Below are positions 47,665 to 61,600 of a DNA stretch of 64,000 nucleotides, one piece after another. Under the pieces are notes generated by a model that saw only the letters and a program-made list of their open reading frames with translations, made no database searches and had not been told where the DNA came from. Origin of the DNA: Takifugu bimaculatus (lineage: Eukaryota > Chordata > Actinopteri > Tetraodontiformes > Tetraodontidae); contig CP034991.1 in assembly GCA_004026145.2 (NCBI GenBank), positions 1,732,134-1,796,133 on the forward strand, read 5' to 3'. Within the stretch, counting starts at the first letter, position 1. Every line of letters starts with the position of its first letter. Position numbers and translations under genes: made by a program.

Positions 47665-50300
47665 ACCAGCCCTTTTTGGCAGCACTAAAACCTGCACATC
47701 AGCCACTAAAAGGTAGTTCAAAGTTATAAAAATACACTTGTGATGTCACTAAAAAAACACCACTAAACACAAGTGTGTGTAATATGGCCTAAATGCTAAG
47801 ATAATAGAGGTAACCCAGGATAAAATGGACTTTGAGCTGCGCAACTGTCAGGATGCATCGGTTTGAGGCTGATATTTCAACTCCCCCTCATGTCTGTACA
47901 CGTTTCGTTTCTTTGTTTAAAATCTGTTTACTTCCTGTTTCTCCCAACAGATTCAGCCGTGCACCTTCAGATGGTTCAGCCCTCTAATCGCCAGTTGTTT
48001 GTTTGACAGATTTACACCTTAACACCCTCCCCGAATGTGATGAGTTGATCGGATCCACCTGGTCCAGCCTGTCGGATTAAAGTGTGAACGGCTTGATGTG
48101 ATTCAGATTGTCTCTGTAAGAGATCACTGAATTACACCCCCTAAGACCCCATAGACGGCCAGTTTTGTACTCCTAATGTATTTTTGCTGCCTTTACCCCG
48201 AGTTTATTAGTTCACAAAGTCACACCGCCCGACCATATGTCGATCAACATCTGTGCTTCTGGGTAATCTGTCAACAAAGAAGAGCGGTAGAGTTCATCCG
48301 TGATGCTGCTTTGGTCCGGCCCAGGCCAGCAGATGTCAAGACAGGTTGTAATTTCAAACAGCATGCTTTAACTCTGAATGGCAGAACACCTGCAACAAAG
48401 GCAACTACAAAGAGGCTTCTGCTGACAGCACTTCCCGTCTTCTCAGCCTCTTGCGTGACCCCGGCGCCATCTTGGAAAAATATCACAGCAGCGTCGCTGC
48501 GGAGCGTAGGCCGGCCCCTCGAGAGGGCTCAGAATTCGGCCCTCGCCACTGACAGAACAAAATGGATTAAATGGTGAGAGCACCTGTCTGTAAATCCTGA
48601 TGAAACGTTCCTTTCAGGGAAGAATTTGAGGAGCGAATCTTTTCAAACTGGCCCAGGGACAAGGCCGAGGGCGGGAGCGGCCAGCTGGCCACGAAGCGCT
48701 TTTAGGATATCTTTTCCTCCGATCATACAAACACCTCCGAGATCCAAAAGTACACCAGACACAATGCCTTTTTCCAACAGTCCTCCCCAGTGTGGATTAC
48801 ACTGGTCATATTATAGCCCATCAGTCTTGTGGGTGACAAACAGAAAACCCCCTCAGATATTTCATGAATGTCACACAACTTTTGCCATCTTTCTAAGCCT
48901 GTTTGAGTCTTCATTAATGCAGTGAGGGAACTTTTCGTCTTTCTTCAGTCAAGACAGATTCCTTTTAATATCTGTGTTTCTGTGAGGGCTTTTCTCAGCT
49001 TTGCACTGGCTGGTTGTTTTCCTCCGTTTCAGGAGTATGTCTGGTTATGTTGACCTAAAATACTGAGAGCACATGCTGCAAAAAATAGACACGAACATGA
49101 TGTTGCCTGTTTTCTCTGTTTAAACAATTACCTCACCATCTGAGTCAGGAATAGAATAAATGCACCACAATGTGAGCCTAAGCCATGCAAATGATGCTCT
49201 CAAATAACACAGATATAAAGTAAACAGCTCGCTGCTAAACGTGTCTCATGTAAACTAATTAATGTAACACGCCCCGCGGTTGCTCACACCTGCGGATGAT
49301 CGATGTGTATATTAGGGTGTGTTATTCTTTTTTCCCCCGTGTTTTCTTTCTTTTCATTTTCATATTTCTTATAACCTCATCAGTCATTACATTGTTGCAC
49401 TGCTTATTATTTTACAAGCACTATTTTATAGCTGTTTTTTTATTTATTCATTTTAACAGATTTTTGGGCATATTAGTTTAAATATTCAAATCATTAAAAC
49501 ACAATTGTAATAATATATCAAACGTAAACTGTATTATTCCTATATATTTTTTTACATTTATTTTTTTATTTTTTTATTATTGTGATTAATAATACAGTTA
49601 TATTATTATTATCATTATTGTTATTGTTGTTGCTATTATTACTATTATTATTTGTTGCTATTATTGCTATTAGGATTATTATCATCAGCATTTGCTATCA
49701 AAAATATCTTGCATGAACATTTCTCATACCAAAATCCTCTTAAACTAAAAATGGACAATTCAATAAATATTTGGTATTGGATCCAATTTTTAAAGTAAAT
49801 TTAATAATGTAATAAAGCTGTGTGATCAATGTGATGTGTTTGCTGTGAATGATGGGATTTTTTAAAACTGCTTTATGCCTCTACTGAAGAAATCTTATTT
49901 ATGGAAAACTTCTTTGCATGCAAGCTCTATTGTTCATGCAGCCCATTTGAAAAACCTGCAGACTTTGAATAAAATGTCACGCCATGGATTCACCGGAGTC
50001 TTTTCACAGAGGGTTTCAAGGTGAATGGAAGCCGCAACCACTGTTTTTTGTTTTTTTTTTACTGCCAAATGTTTGTGGCTGAACCCTTTCCTGGCCTGGT
50101 AAAGTTGACCACAAACTTAATTAGGTTTGATTATTTGGTTAAAATTTACATTCAGGAACTTTGTGAACATCCTTTATGGGGAGTATCTAAGAAAGGAAAG
50201 GATTGTTAAGGCAGGGAAGTTAAGATCAAATATGTGGTTTTTTGATATATGAGGTATTCAAACGACAGGCTGACAGTGGTTTGAATTTCTGACAAGGTCA
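47665..50300. other. Gene-free sequence
   Basis: Includes a YY1-like site at 48463-48475 (minus strand AAGATGGCGCC) and a very AT-rich stretch at 49540-49690 with impure TTA/TTG triplets. A POU octamer lies at 49185-49192. No gene supported. Confidence 0.4.
48463..48475 (-). promoter_or_regulatory. YY1-like site
   Basis: The minus strand reads CCAAGATGGCGCC, a close YY1 match in a locally CpG-richer context, about 3 kb upstream of smarca2. Confidence 0.35.
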
Positions 50301-50302
50301 GA

Positions 50303-50353
50303 GATGGATGGATGGATGGATGGATGGATCAACGGACGGACGGACGGACGGAC
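50303..50353 (+). repeat. (GGAT)n/(GGAC)n tetranucleotide repeat
   Basis: Six ATGG units change to several ACGG units after a short interruption, as expected from a C/T change spreading by slippage. Confidence 0.85.
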
Positions 50354-50501
50354 CATTTGAATTTAGTGTTTATATAAAATACACTTGATGCAAATATAGA
50401 CAAATTGAAAACATTGCAGTGATTAAATCAACAAAAACTGCAGTGAAGACAGCTTTATTTTTCATCATTAAAAACAAAACAGAGTTTCTGCTATAATATG
50501 G

Positions 50502-50540
50502 ATGCAAATGAAGCTTGACTGAAGCTCCTATTATTTGCAT
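50502..50540. promoter_or_regulatory. Inverted pair of POU octamers
   Basis: ATGCAAAT at 50502-50509 and ATTTGCAT at 50533-50540, 23 bases apart, about 0.8 kb upstream of the smarca2 promoter. Possible POU-factor (Oct/Brn class) enhancer. Confidence 0.3.
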
Positions 50541-50727
50541 TGCTTGCCTTTGAAACTCCACGTTGTTTTCTCATCAAACGCACTAAGTTAGTGCATGTAA
50601 ATGGGAGCTGGCACTTTATCACTCTGGGTTTGGCACGTTTGTTTTAAACTGGGATGCTTGTGGTAATTCCCTTGCTGCCAGGTGTTAGTGTGGGACAGTT
50701 GCAGAAATAGGAGTATTGGTGGACGTT

Positions 50728-50741
50728 GCTGCCCTCTTGCG
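50728..50741 (-). promoter_or_regulatory. CTCF-like site 4 (weaker)
   Basis: The minus strand reads CGCAAGAGGGCAGC, matching the core AGAGGGCAG but not the CCA start. It sits just upstream of smarca2, in the same orientation as the other three sites. Confidence 0.3.
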
Positions 50742-51301
50742 TCCCTTTAAGGACAGAAGGCCTACAGAGGAAAGAACACGTACAATACAGCCTCTAAATT
50801 GCCCAACCAGCTACTTTCATATTTTGTCATTTTCATTGCTATATTAACATAGCCAAGCTATATTAAGGCATCAGTATTATAATCATAAATTAAATATTCA
50901 TGTTAGCCTAATTACACTGTCTATGCAAGTGCAACTATAAAAATACATTTTGCTTAGTGTGTCGACATACTAATTCTCAAAACTACTATTTATATGTATT
51001 TTTTTTGTTTATTAATGTCGTAAAATATGCACGAGTATAATTATTTCGCTGCCTTTTATATGTCTGAAATAAATTCAACTAACACTAAATATACTTAAAC
51101 ACCAACCATGTACACTTGATGTGACAGCCAAAAAACTCCCAAGAAATAGACTTTTCCTCTTCATGCCTGATTTCATATTACTAAAAAAAGACCCAACTAA
51201 GTTTGCTAGATGCTGTAGCTCACAGATCTACTATTCATTCAACTTTTCATTGACTATTTACAGTCATGGCTGCCCAGCTAAAAAGTTACAGTACAAAAAA
51301 T

Positions 51302-51378
51302 GGGCGCGCCCGCAACGAATTGTTGCATGATAGACACCTAGTCCATCCAATCACCGTAGAGATAGGCGGGACTTCCGG
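51302..51378 (+). promoter_or_regulatory. smarca2: smarca2 core promoter elements
   Basis: A housekeeping-type cluster: the palindrome GGGCGCGCCC (51302-51311), CCAAT (51347-51351), a GC box GGCGGG (51365-51370) and an ETS site ACTTCCGG (51371-51378). No TATA box. It is followed by a probable non-coding exon with donor taaag|gtaaat at 51525/51526, about 1 kb before the first coding exon. Confidence 0.6.
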
Positions 51379-51399
51379 TGACATAGACAAATCACAGAC

Positions 51400-51525
51400 G
51401 GCAACTCAAGAGAAAGTTAATATGTCAGCAAAACACTGAGGGGGAGGGAACTTATGTATTGCAGTCATATTCCTGAAGAAAAAAAAAACACATCTAATTT
51501 TGTACAGTGGCATCTTATCGTAAAG
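51400..51525 (+). other. smarca2: smarca2 non-coding first exon (putative; 5' end uncertain)
   Basis: Lies directly after the promoter elements and ends at a good donor (aaag|gtaaat). Joining it to the acceptor just before the ATG at 52381 would put A at -3 of the start codon, a better context than the genomic tag. Confidence 0.4.
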
Positions 51526-52380
51526 GTAAATGGATATAAGGAACTTTGCTTTTAACAACTACTTTTGCGAAGCCTGTCAGTGTGTTATTACTGTCCAAAC
51601 TGACGTGGCCATGTTGGCTAGCTGTATTTTGTAAATCGTTGGAACAGTCAGTTGGAATAGCTAGTATGCTAGCCAGAGCTAACATCACTTAGCATCAGTT
51701 AGCTTTGGCTAAGTTACCCAACGATCGAGCGAACTGACGGCTGTTGTGGTTACAAAGCGGTCACATTAGAAAATAACACAACGAAGCCAATTTTGATCGC
51801 GTTAAATTTGACAGGGTCATCCGTAGAGCCTGACATTAACTTAAACTTTGATTTTATCTGCATGTCCGTGATGGCCACCAGCTCTGTGGAAGCCATGATA
51901 GAATCAGGTAGTTCTCCAAAAAGTGGTCTCTCTCGGTCTCACGTTACTGCCTCTGCATATGAATTTTCAAGATATAGCGATATTATGGGTGCGCATTATG
52001 TTTAATTTACTTAATCCTTAGTCTTTATTTCAGTTCCTATCGCATGCTATATTACAATTTGCATGTAACTGCGTTACAACCGCTACAACATATTCCAAAC
52101 GAACTTAATTCGGAAATGCGAATGGTACAGAAGCAGCTAGCTAAAGCTAAAGGCAGAGTCCATCTCGTAGGGATGTTTACACTGAGGAAGAGCAGTCCCG
52201 TGAATTCTATTTTCCCACTAAGAGCTCCGTAACGGCGTTAATTTTGAACAAAAATTTAAAGTTGACCATATGTATGCGTATATTTTCACACGTCATAAAT
52301 GCTATACGATTCATCCTACTAATTTTGACATGTCACTTATTTCTTAAGCTGTGCGGGGGTCCTTCCCATCAATTTGGTAG

Positions 52381-52614
52381 ATGTCCACCCCTACAGACAC
52401 AACAGGTGGTATGTCCCATCCTGGTCCTTCACCTGGGACAGGTCTGTCCCCAGGACCTATTATGGGCCCCAGCCCAGGACCAGACCCATCACCAGGCTCT
52501 GTTCACAGTATGATGGGACCCAGCCCTGGACCTGGAACACCTAATGTACCTCATGGCATGCAGCCCCAGGGACAAAGTGATTACTCTCAGGACAGCATGT
52601 ATCCTATGCACAAG
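52381..52614 (+). CDS. smarca2: smarca2 first coding exon
   Basis: Residues 1-78, starting MSTPTD, rich in PGPSPGP repeats typical of the SMARCA2 N terminus. Donor aag|gtactt. The bases immediately before the ATG (ttggtag) can serve as the splice acceptor. Confidence 0.92.
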
Positions 52615-55600
52615 GTACTTTGTCTAAATTCAGCAGCCTTCCAAATGAACAGTTTCATTCAAAACTGTCCTAAGCACACACACTTCATGATTTATTTTGA
52701 TTGATTTCTAGATCAAAACAATTAAACAGAAATACAGATGATGACATGTTAAAGCAGTACTTATTTCCAGCATGGTCCTTGGTGTTCGACCTAAGAAACA
52801 AATAGAAAAGAAGCAGGCAAACTCAAACTAAAAAGACATTCAGTGTTAAGATCACTAAATATTTGCCATGTTCCATAAAAGCCACTTAATCTGATTATAA
52901 GGCTGTGCTATTGTGCTGTTGTCTTTCACACTATTTGCAATAAAAACCTGTTAATCATGTCATATTTGTATGATGACCAAGGAACTCATTATCCTTTTGG
53001 ATTTTATTAATAACTTCTTTCTTATTTTCTCTTAGCAATAACTTTTCAACTTAAACTTGCTTGAACTTGCTTTGATATAAGTCATGCAAAAAAATTCTCA
53101 GTTTGTATCATTTTTCTTACTTTGTTACCAGACGATGGAGGGGATGAATGACAAGACCATGGCAGATGCGATACACTTTGGCCACATGAAAAATGTTGGG
53201 ATTAGGACTCTGCACAGTGGTATGGGGCCTCCCCAGAGTCCTATGGACCAGCACAGCCAAGGTATCCTATTAGCCTCTTAGGCTGCTTTCACTGTTTCTT
53301 CAACAGTCTGTCAGTGATCATTGATAAACCGCATTTTGTTGTGTTTTTATTCTTTTTCTGCATTGTTAATTATTATGAATAGACGCTTAAGACGATTTGG
53401 AAATCATTTCTATGTGGACGCTGTTTAAGTCGCTGTACATTAAATATGTTTGGATTTTCATTTGCTTGCTCCTCTCTCTTTTAGGGTACATGTCTCCCCA
53501 TCCATCTCCCATGGGCGTCCATGAGCACGCATCGAGTCCCTTGTCAGGCGGTGGCGGGGGACCCACGCCACCGAATTTACCTCCCTCCCAGTCAGGTTCT
53601 ATGATACCCATGATACCCCCAGAACCGAGTGGTCCCATGGGTCATCAGGGACGGGGGACCTTCTGCATTTAGTCCCGTCCAGCTTCAGCAGCTTAGAGCC
53701 CAGATCCTTGCTTATAAGATCTTGGGTCGTGGACAGCCTCTGCCCTGAAAACCTCCAGCTGGCTATACAGGGGAAAAGGAGCTTGCCCTCAATACAGCAA
53801 CAGCAGCAGCCACAGCAGCCGCAGCAGCAGCAGCAACAACCCCCGGCACCTAGCATGAGTCCTTACAACAGGCCTGGAGGTAATAAAGGCAAATGTGATC
53901 AAAGATTCAATTTAATGGCACATAGTTACAATCATTACATTTGGTGTCATGTATTTGTATCATGTCGTTATTATGACCTGGCTAAAGTAACGCATGTTAA
54001 ACATACAATAAGTATTGTGATTGGTGTTGTTTAAAAGGTATGCCCATGGCTTCTTTGAGTGCTCCTCAGTCAGGACCCTGCCCTACTCCAGCCATGCAAG
54101 GACACAGTCAGAACGCAGGACCCAAGCCTTGGTCTGATGGTGAGTGAGACCACAGAAACCCCAGACATAAATGGATGCATGCATTGATGCCTTTCAGCTT
54201 TTCACTTATCTTGCCTAGTTTCCTAAAGAGAAATGTTCAAAGACCATGTTTATACCATCTTTATAAGAGGCCAAGTTATCTTTATAGTAAAAAAACATCT
54301 TATTTGAAGTTGCACACTTGAGAATGATGCAGTACATTAAAGGTGGAATAAAAATACAGATTTCACACACTGTCTATATCTCTTGCAAAGTTTTATTCCG
54401 AACCACAAATTGTGGAAATTTCTCATCATCTAGATCAGTTATTCTGGAAAATGAGAATATTTTTGGACAAGAGACAAACATGAGACCATATTGATGAAAA
54501 TACATCGATCTTAACTTTTTGCTTGACAATTATCATACAATAATAGTAACAATATTTTGTGTCAACAGTTCAGGGTGGTGAAGGTCAAGGGAACGCTCAG
54601 AAGCACCTGGCCCCTGCTGCCAGTGGACGTCCATCTCCTGCACCACCCCAGGCCTCCGTGGTGCCAGCTCTACCAATGGCGGGCAGCTCGGTGACCCCTC
54701 AGCCCCCAGGTCAGCAGGGGTCCTCAATGCTCCAGATGCAGCAGAAACAGAATCGCATAACGCCAGTGCAGAAACCCCAGGGTTTGGACCCAGTGGCAAT
54801 CCTACAGGAGAGAGAGTATAGGTACATCTTTGCTGCATTAGAATTGTGACTCTCACCTTTTAAGAGGTCTTTACAATAGAGAGGTTTCTTTTAAACTTTG
54901 GCTGGCTACGAGGTTCCTCTGACTAGCTATTTTCCCCAGATTGCAGGCCCGGATTGCACACAGGATCCAGGAACTGGAGAGTTTACCTGGTTCCCTTCCC
55001 CCAGATCTTAGAACGAGAGCCACTGTGGAGCTCAAGGCACTGCGACTGCTCAACTTCCAGCGGCAGGTAGACATCCACACACATTACACAGGAGTTAGGA
55101 AAGAGTTGACCTACTGTGATGGTCCCTCTCTTATTTATGTTGATCAATCTCATGATTTTTAGGTACGTAGGGACCAACCTTTAGTTTTAATGCACTATGT
55201 TTTGATTTACCGTTCAAATGTCTCGATAAAATCCTGATCAATGTTTATGGACTTGATTGTGTAATTCTTTACCATCTCCAGTTGAGACAGGATGTGGTGG
55301 CATGCATGAGACGAGACACGACCCTGGAGACGGCTCTTAACTCGAAGGCTTACAGGCGCAGCAAGCGTCAGACACTGAGGGAGGCACGCATGACGGAGAA
55401 GCTGGAGAAACAGCAGAAGCTAGAGCAGGAGAAGAAGCGCAGGCAGAAACATCAGGTGATCTGCATTTCAGAGCTTATACGGAAAATTCCAAAAGTTACA
55501 GAAACTTGGTATTCAAGAAGAGTGTTTGCAATGATGAAACATCCTCCGGTCAGGGTTGTATGAGTTCACTTTGATAGCATTTTAATTCTGCAAGATGCCG

Positions 55601-58600
55601 CAGAAAAAGTTGAATGAACGAAAAGACGTCAGAAATCTGGCAGTAGGCAATACAAAGTAAAAATCTCCTTTTTAATTTTTAGCCTGCTCACAGATTTCAG
55701 TCATTACTCTAAATTTATTAAAAATAGATGAGAGACTTGACATAGACATTTTGGCTTTTCATACTAAAACCTCATATCGCACCATGTTGTCTAAATAGTT
55801 TTCATTCTAACAAGGTGGTGTTTTTTTTTTTATAGGAATATCTCAACAGCATCCTTCAACATGCAAAAGACTTTAAAGAATATCATCGCTCGGTGTCTGC
55901 GAAAACCCAAAAACTCACGCGATCAGTTGCCAACTGGCACACCAACACAGAGCGGGAACAAAAGAAGGAGACTGAGAGAATCGAGAAGGAGAGGATGAGG
56001 AGACTTATGGTGAGAACTCCAAAGTCAACATTTCATGCTTGTCAGACACCAAAACAGCATCAGCGAATGTTTGCATAGTTTTAGGAATAATATGAAGAGA
56101 TTTCTCTGGCTTACTTTCAAAGTCCTATTTAATGTGGCGACAAATATTAACATGTCTTTTTTCTCTGTCATACAACAATGTCCATATCTTTAATTGGTTA
56201 CAATTATTACATTTATGCTAAGGTTCCAAATTCGCTTTAAAAAGAATGACAGAAACACCCTTTTAGATACTGCAGTACAAGTTTCCTCCTTGTTATAACA
56301 ATGTAATACCAGTCTTTTCTTTTAATTGTGATACTCATATCTCTTTGGAATCATCTGCATTTGGGCTAAAATTAACAAATTAATGAACTTACCACCGTCC
56401 TTTATCAGGCAGAAGACGAGGAAGGTTACAGGAAACTAATCGACCAGAAGAAAGACAAGCGTCTTGCCTACTTGCTGCAGCAGACAGATGAATATGTGGC
56501 CAATCTCACTGCTCTGGTTTATGAACACAAAGCTGCCCAAGCAGCTAAGGAAAAGAAAAAGAAGAAGAAGAGAAAGAAGGTAGGTTTTTATTAGATTTTT
56601 TTTCTGCTGGCTTGATCCCACAAGTCAAACAAATCTCCAGCTGACACAATAAGATGTAGTCCTTGTGGTAATTAAGTGAGACGACGGGTCATATTGGATC
56701 GCCAGTCAAAGGTTCAACATTGAGGACTATAATCACTTTACTCTCATGGGGCGTCATTAAGTTTATTTCTACATGCAGCTAGAATGACAATCAGTTGTTT
56801 CAAAGTCGCAGACACGGTGAGCTGAGGACTCATAATTACACATTTTGTCATTTGATCTAGTTTTAACTTTGACTGAAAGGTCTTCAAACACTGAGCTGCT
56901 TATTAAAGCTGGCTGACGCTTCCAAATATGAATATTTTTAAAAGGCTCTTTGACTAAGAGTAATGGTGATTCAGAAATCTATTCCTACTTCATCATAACC
57001 TATGATGCATTAGAAAGCCCTTTTACTCCATCTGGGCTTTTAAAAATATAATTAATCTATATTTTAATATTCAGACTAATCAATTTTGAGCAGATTTGTT
57101 TTAGTATTTTGTGTAGATGACATATGTGCTTATAGGAATGCATGGCTACATTCCTTTTATATTTCTTGGGTAAAAAATATAATATTCATTGATGTGCCTT
57201 TCATAAAATCTCCATTATTAAGATTATATTGCTGTTCCTGTAAGCAGTAGACTGTTATTGTTGTGTGTAAACTAACTCGTTTTGAATTTGACATTATCTA
57301 GAGAGTTGAAGGAGATGGCGAAGGCACCAGTGCTATTGGGCCTGATGGAGAGGTGAGCTGCACTCTTGTTTGGTAGAAAGTTATATTGTTTCTGTGTATT
57401 TTGTGATGCAATAAGAATGCAAATTTTCCTGTTTCCAACCTGGCCTTTACTCCTGTCCAAATGGTATTTTTTTTTTAACCAAACATGTTGAGGATAAATG
57501 TAAATTCTGATGCATGAAGACGTGATGTATGCAACAGGAGGTGACAGTCAGTGGTCAGTGAACTGCAAGTAATGAACTTTACATTTCATGATGTCCTGCA
57601 GCCCATGGATGAGAGCAGCCAGATGAGTGACCTGCCAGTCAAAGTGATTCAGACTGAAACTGGGAAGGTTTTGCAGGGAACGGATGCCCCCAAATCTAGT
57701 CAGCTGGAGGCCTGGCTTGAGATGAACCCTGGGTGAGAAAATGTATCACTGGCTATATGTTGTCAAACCTGTAGAACCACATTTTGCGTTTGCTATATAG
57801 GGTATGTAATCCCTAGGGTGGGATTCAACTTCCTTTGTTGGGGTAAGTTATACATGAGGTTTGCATTTATTTCCTGTTTCTGTTCACATTCAGTTACGAG
57901 GTTGCTCCGCGATCAGACAGCGAGGAGAGCGGCTCCGAGTATGAGGAGGAGGTCAGTGACCAGTGAACGCATTACTGTAAATAGGGCTTATTCAGCATTT
58001 CATTCAGCCCCTTTCTATCACGGGGCACCAGCTCTATACATTTGAGTTAAACTATTTTTATATTAATTAATATTTTCTCTTGTTATTGCTTCTTATATTT
58101 TAACTGTGAATATGCACGTTGTCTCAGTTGTGTTGTTATTTTGTCTTTTTAGGAGGAAGAGGAAGCAGATAAGGCAGAAACAGAAGAGAAGACAGTTGAT
58201 GCCAAGCACATCATCGAGTATGTGTCACATCTCAACACTAAGAGAAAGACTTTGAAAATGCTGTTGAGATTAAGTCTGTCAATCTGTCTGTTCATTCTGA
58301 TGGATTTGAATAATTTCAACAACCATTTTTCAGTTCAGCCAAGCAAGATGTTGATGATGAGTACAGTGTTCCCACTGGACACACCAGCTCCCAGTCTTAT
58401 TATGGGGTGGCTCATGCGGTAATTGAGCGTGTAGAGAAGCAGTCATCCCTGATGATCAATGGCACACTCAAACATTATCAGGTACATTTATGACTTTACA
58501 TGCCACAACTTACTTATGTTGAGATTGACTGATAACATGGTCCAGATAATTACAGGCTAATATTACACATTCCAGAAGATAGGATGTGCTAATATGTCAC

Positions 58601-61600
58601 CCACAAGGTGGGAGTAAAGGACAGATTTTTTAGTCTTGAGAGCGTAATACAGAAAAAGGACCACTCACAGCATCAGTCAGGTATATTGAGAAATTAATTA
58701 TGATGATCACGATGATAATTAAATATGATACTTAATTATAAGATGGAAATTAAATAATGGTTATTGTTAAGAAGTGCAAAGCCAGCTGGTTTTGTGGGCC
58801 CTTCTTCTTGCCTGTGATTGTCTGTGAGTTTCTTTGAGCTACTTAATTGAATGCAAATACTGCAGCATATAAATCAGCCTGTTCTGACTTTAATTGCACA
58901 AGCTACAACCAGTACTGTGCAGGCTGGCCCAAGCCACACAGCTCAGCTCAAAAGAGGAGTGGTTATAAAACAGATGATTGCGATCAAAGATGGACTGTAT
59001 GTTGTATATTCTGACTGGAGCATCCATCACTCAGTAGGGTGTTACTCATCAAATGCTGTGAAGAGATGGGAATAGAGGTTATTTGTCCGTGTGGCACAAC
59101 AATCTCTTCTCCACTGAGCTGAGCTCTGTTTACAGTGATGATTCTTTTCAGATAGCAGCCTTATGTTGCTAGCTGTCTTTTGATTTACTCAAAATAAGAA
59201 ATGTGGCCCCCTGGAGAACTTTAATTCATAATTGATCAATTTTACTTTGTACCATCAGCGATCTGTGTAATGATTCTGACATGTTACCATTATAGTTCTC
59301 AATAAAGCACATATTATACATACCGGTTTTATGTAAGTTAGCCAAATGTTGATGTCTCTACCTGATCCTGTTATTTTCAGTGCACAAATTTCCTTACACA
59401 TGTTTTTCCATGTTTTGTAGACCCAGGGTCTTGAGTGGATGGTATCCCTGTACAACAACAACCTAAATGGCATCCTGGCTGATGAAATGGGACTTGGCAA
59501 AACCATCCAAACCATTGCACTCATTACCTACCTGATGGAGTACAAGAGGCTCAACGGCCCCTTTCTCATCATTGTTCCTCTCTCGTCAGTACACCAGAGC
59601 TGTCATCTATCACCACTCATAATGTGCAGTGTTATGATTTAAGTGTGCTTTAAGTGTTAAGAGGAATGAGTGCATTCGCTTTTTGAAATTGCTATCGCTC
59701 ATCTAGATTAAAAGACATTGACTATTGAAACAGAAGATGACCATCAGTGAAAGCAGAAAAGCCAGAAATCTGTTGAACGTGTTAAATGTTAGGCCTGAGC
59801 GTTTGAGTGGGATATGACTCCTAAAATGTTTGTCAAAAGCAGTTGGGTCATACTGCAGTACTCGACAGTGTTGAAACTTTTAATAGGCATTTATTGTTAA
59901 GTGGAACCCTTATGACCGTGGTTTTCACAACCAATTTTGCAGGTTGAAAATAAACCATGCCCGTTTCTCTTTTAATTTATACACATCAGATGTAATTCTC
60001 TCACTTGACTCTTTACAACTGTGATGTTTTACAACTGTCATTCCAGAACTCTGTCAAACTGGGTCTACGAACTTGACAAGTGGTCCCCATCTGTGGTTAA
60101 AATTGCTTACAAGGTAATTCCTTTTTTTATTATTGATGCCTGTGTAGGTTGTCTTTTTTTATTTCTAATTCTAACAAAGCATGCATGAACTCATGATTAG
60201 TTTGACTGGCTCATTTTGACAAAAAAATTGTTCCTTTTCTGTCTTTGCACTGTAGGGAACTCCCGCGTTGCGTCGGGGCTTTGTGCCTCAACTCCGCAGC
60301 GGGAAGTTCAACGTCTTGCTAACAACCTATGAATACATCATCAAGGATAAGCAGATACTGGCCAAGGTGAAAGAGACGGAAGCTTTTCCCCATCTGTGCC
60401 GTGTCCTGATGCTTCACCATTGTGTGAACCTAGATAGGAATGACTTGTATATACACCCACCATGGTCTCAGTCTGTTTAGAAACATCAGATATGTCAAGC
60501 TAACATGAAGATCATGAACCGTGTTTAAAGACCCAACTCCTTGCTTAATGCAGGTAGCATTAATTAGCACTTTTCTTATATTTATTCAATTATTGCTAGC
60601 TCTTTTTGGATTGAGCACAAATATCAATCCAAGCCAAGTGAGGGATGAAGAAACTTTAATTTTCCTTAGTATTGTGTACCTTGAGGGCAGTTACAGCAGG
60701 ACATCAAAGTATTCACCGCATCCTTGCTGGTGCTCTGTATCTCGAACACCTCAGATGTAAATTTAGATACACTGTTGCCATCTTTATTAGTTCAAAGGGT
60801 CCAATTACTGCTTTCCCAAACACAGATTCGTTGGAAATACATGATTGTGGATGAAGGTCACAGAATGAAGAACCACCACTGTAAGCTAACCCAGGTGCTG
60901 AACACCCACTATGTGGCTCCTCGTCGCCTCCTGCTCACTGGCACACCACTCCAGAACAAGCTGCCAGAACTTTGGGCCCTGCTCAACTTCCTCCTGCCTA
61001 CCATCTTCAAGAGCTGCAGCACCTTTGAACAGTGGTTTAACGCTCCGTTTGCCATGACAGGAGAGAGGGCAAGTACCAACTTTCCTTCACAATTCCTCCA
61101 CGCTTGGCCTTCAACTTAAAATCAAGTGATAATCACACTTAAATTAGTTTTATTTACAAACTGATTTAATGTCAAATTTGCATGGTAACCATGGTGCAAG
61201 TGTCATAGTAGTGGGAAAGGCTATATTAGCAATAATTTATACCGTGACCTCTGCAATCTATGCATCAGCAAGTACCTGAGTGCGTAAGTAGATGTATATC
61301 ACGCCATGAAAACTCGATTTGGTTTTATATGAATATAAATCAACTACATGAGTAAAATAAATAAAATAGCTTGAGCACTGGATCATGAAGGCACGGCTGC
61401 ATTAGCCTCATTTTCAACCATCACCCTTTACTTATTTTTTCATTCTGAATCAAACTCGGTGTGTATAAACCAACTGACAGCTTATGGAAAACAATCAGAT
61501 GCACTAAAACCATCATACTTGTGACTGGCTGCATAACCTGCATGAAATAGCGTCTTTTGCCTATCACAACTTCCTCTTAATAATGTCAGATTAAAAACAA

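Noticed and set aside
51605..51725. Cluster of gctagc/gctaac words downstream of the smarca2 promoter
   Set aside because: Looks like low-complexity drift around a first intron; no defined element could be supported.
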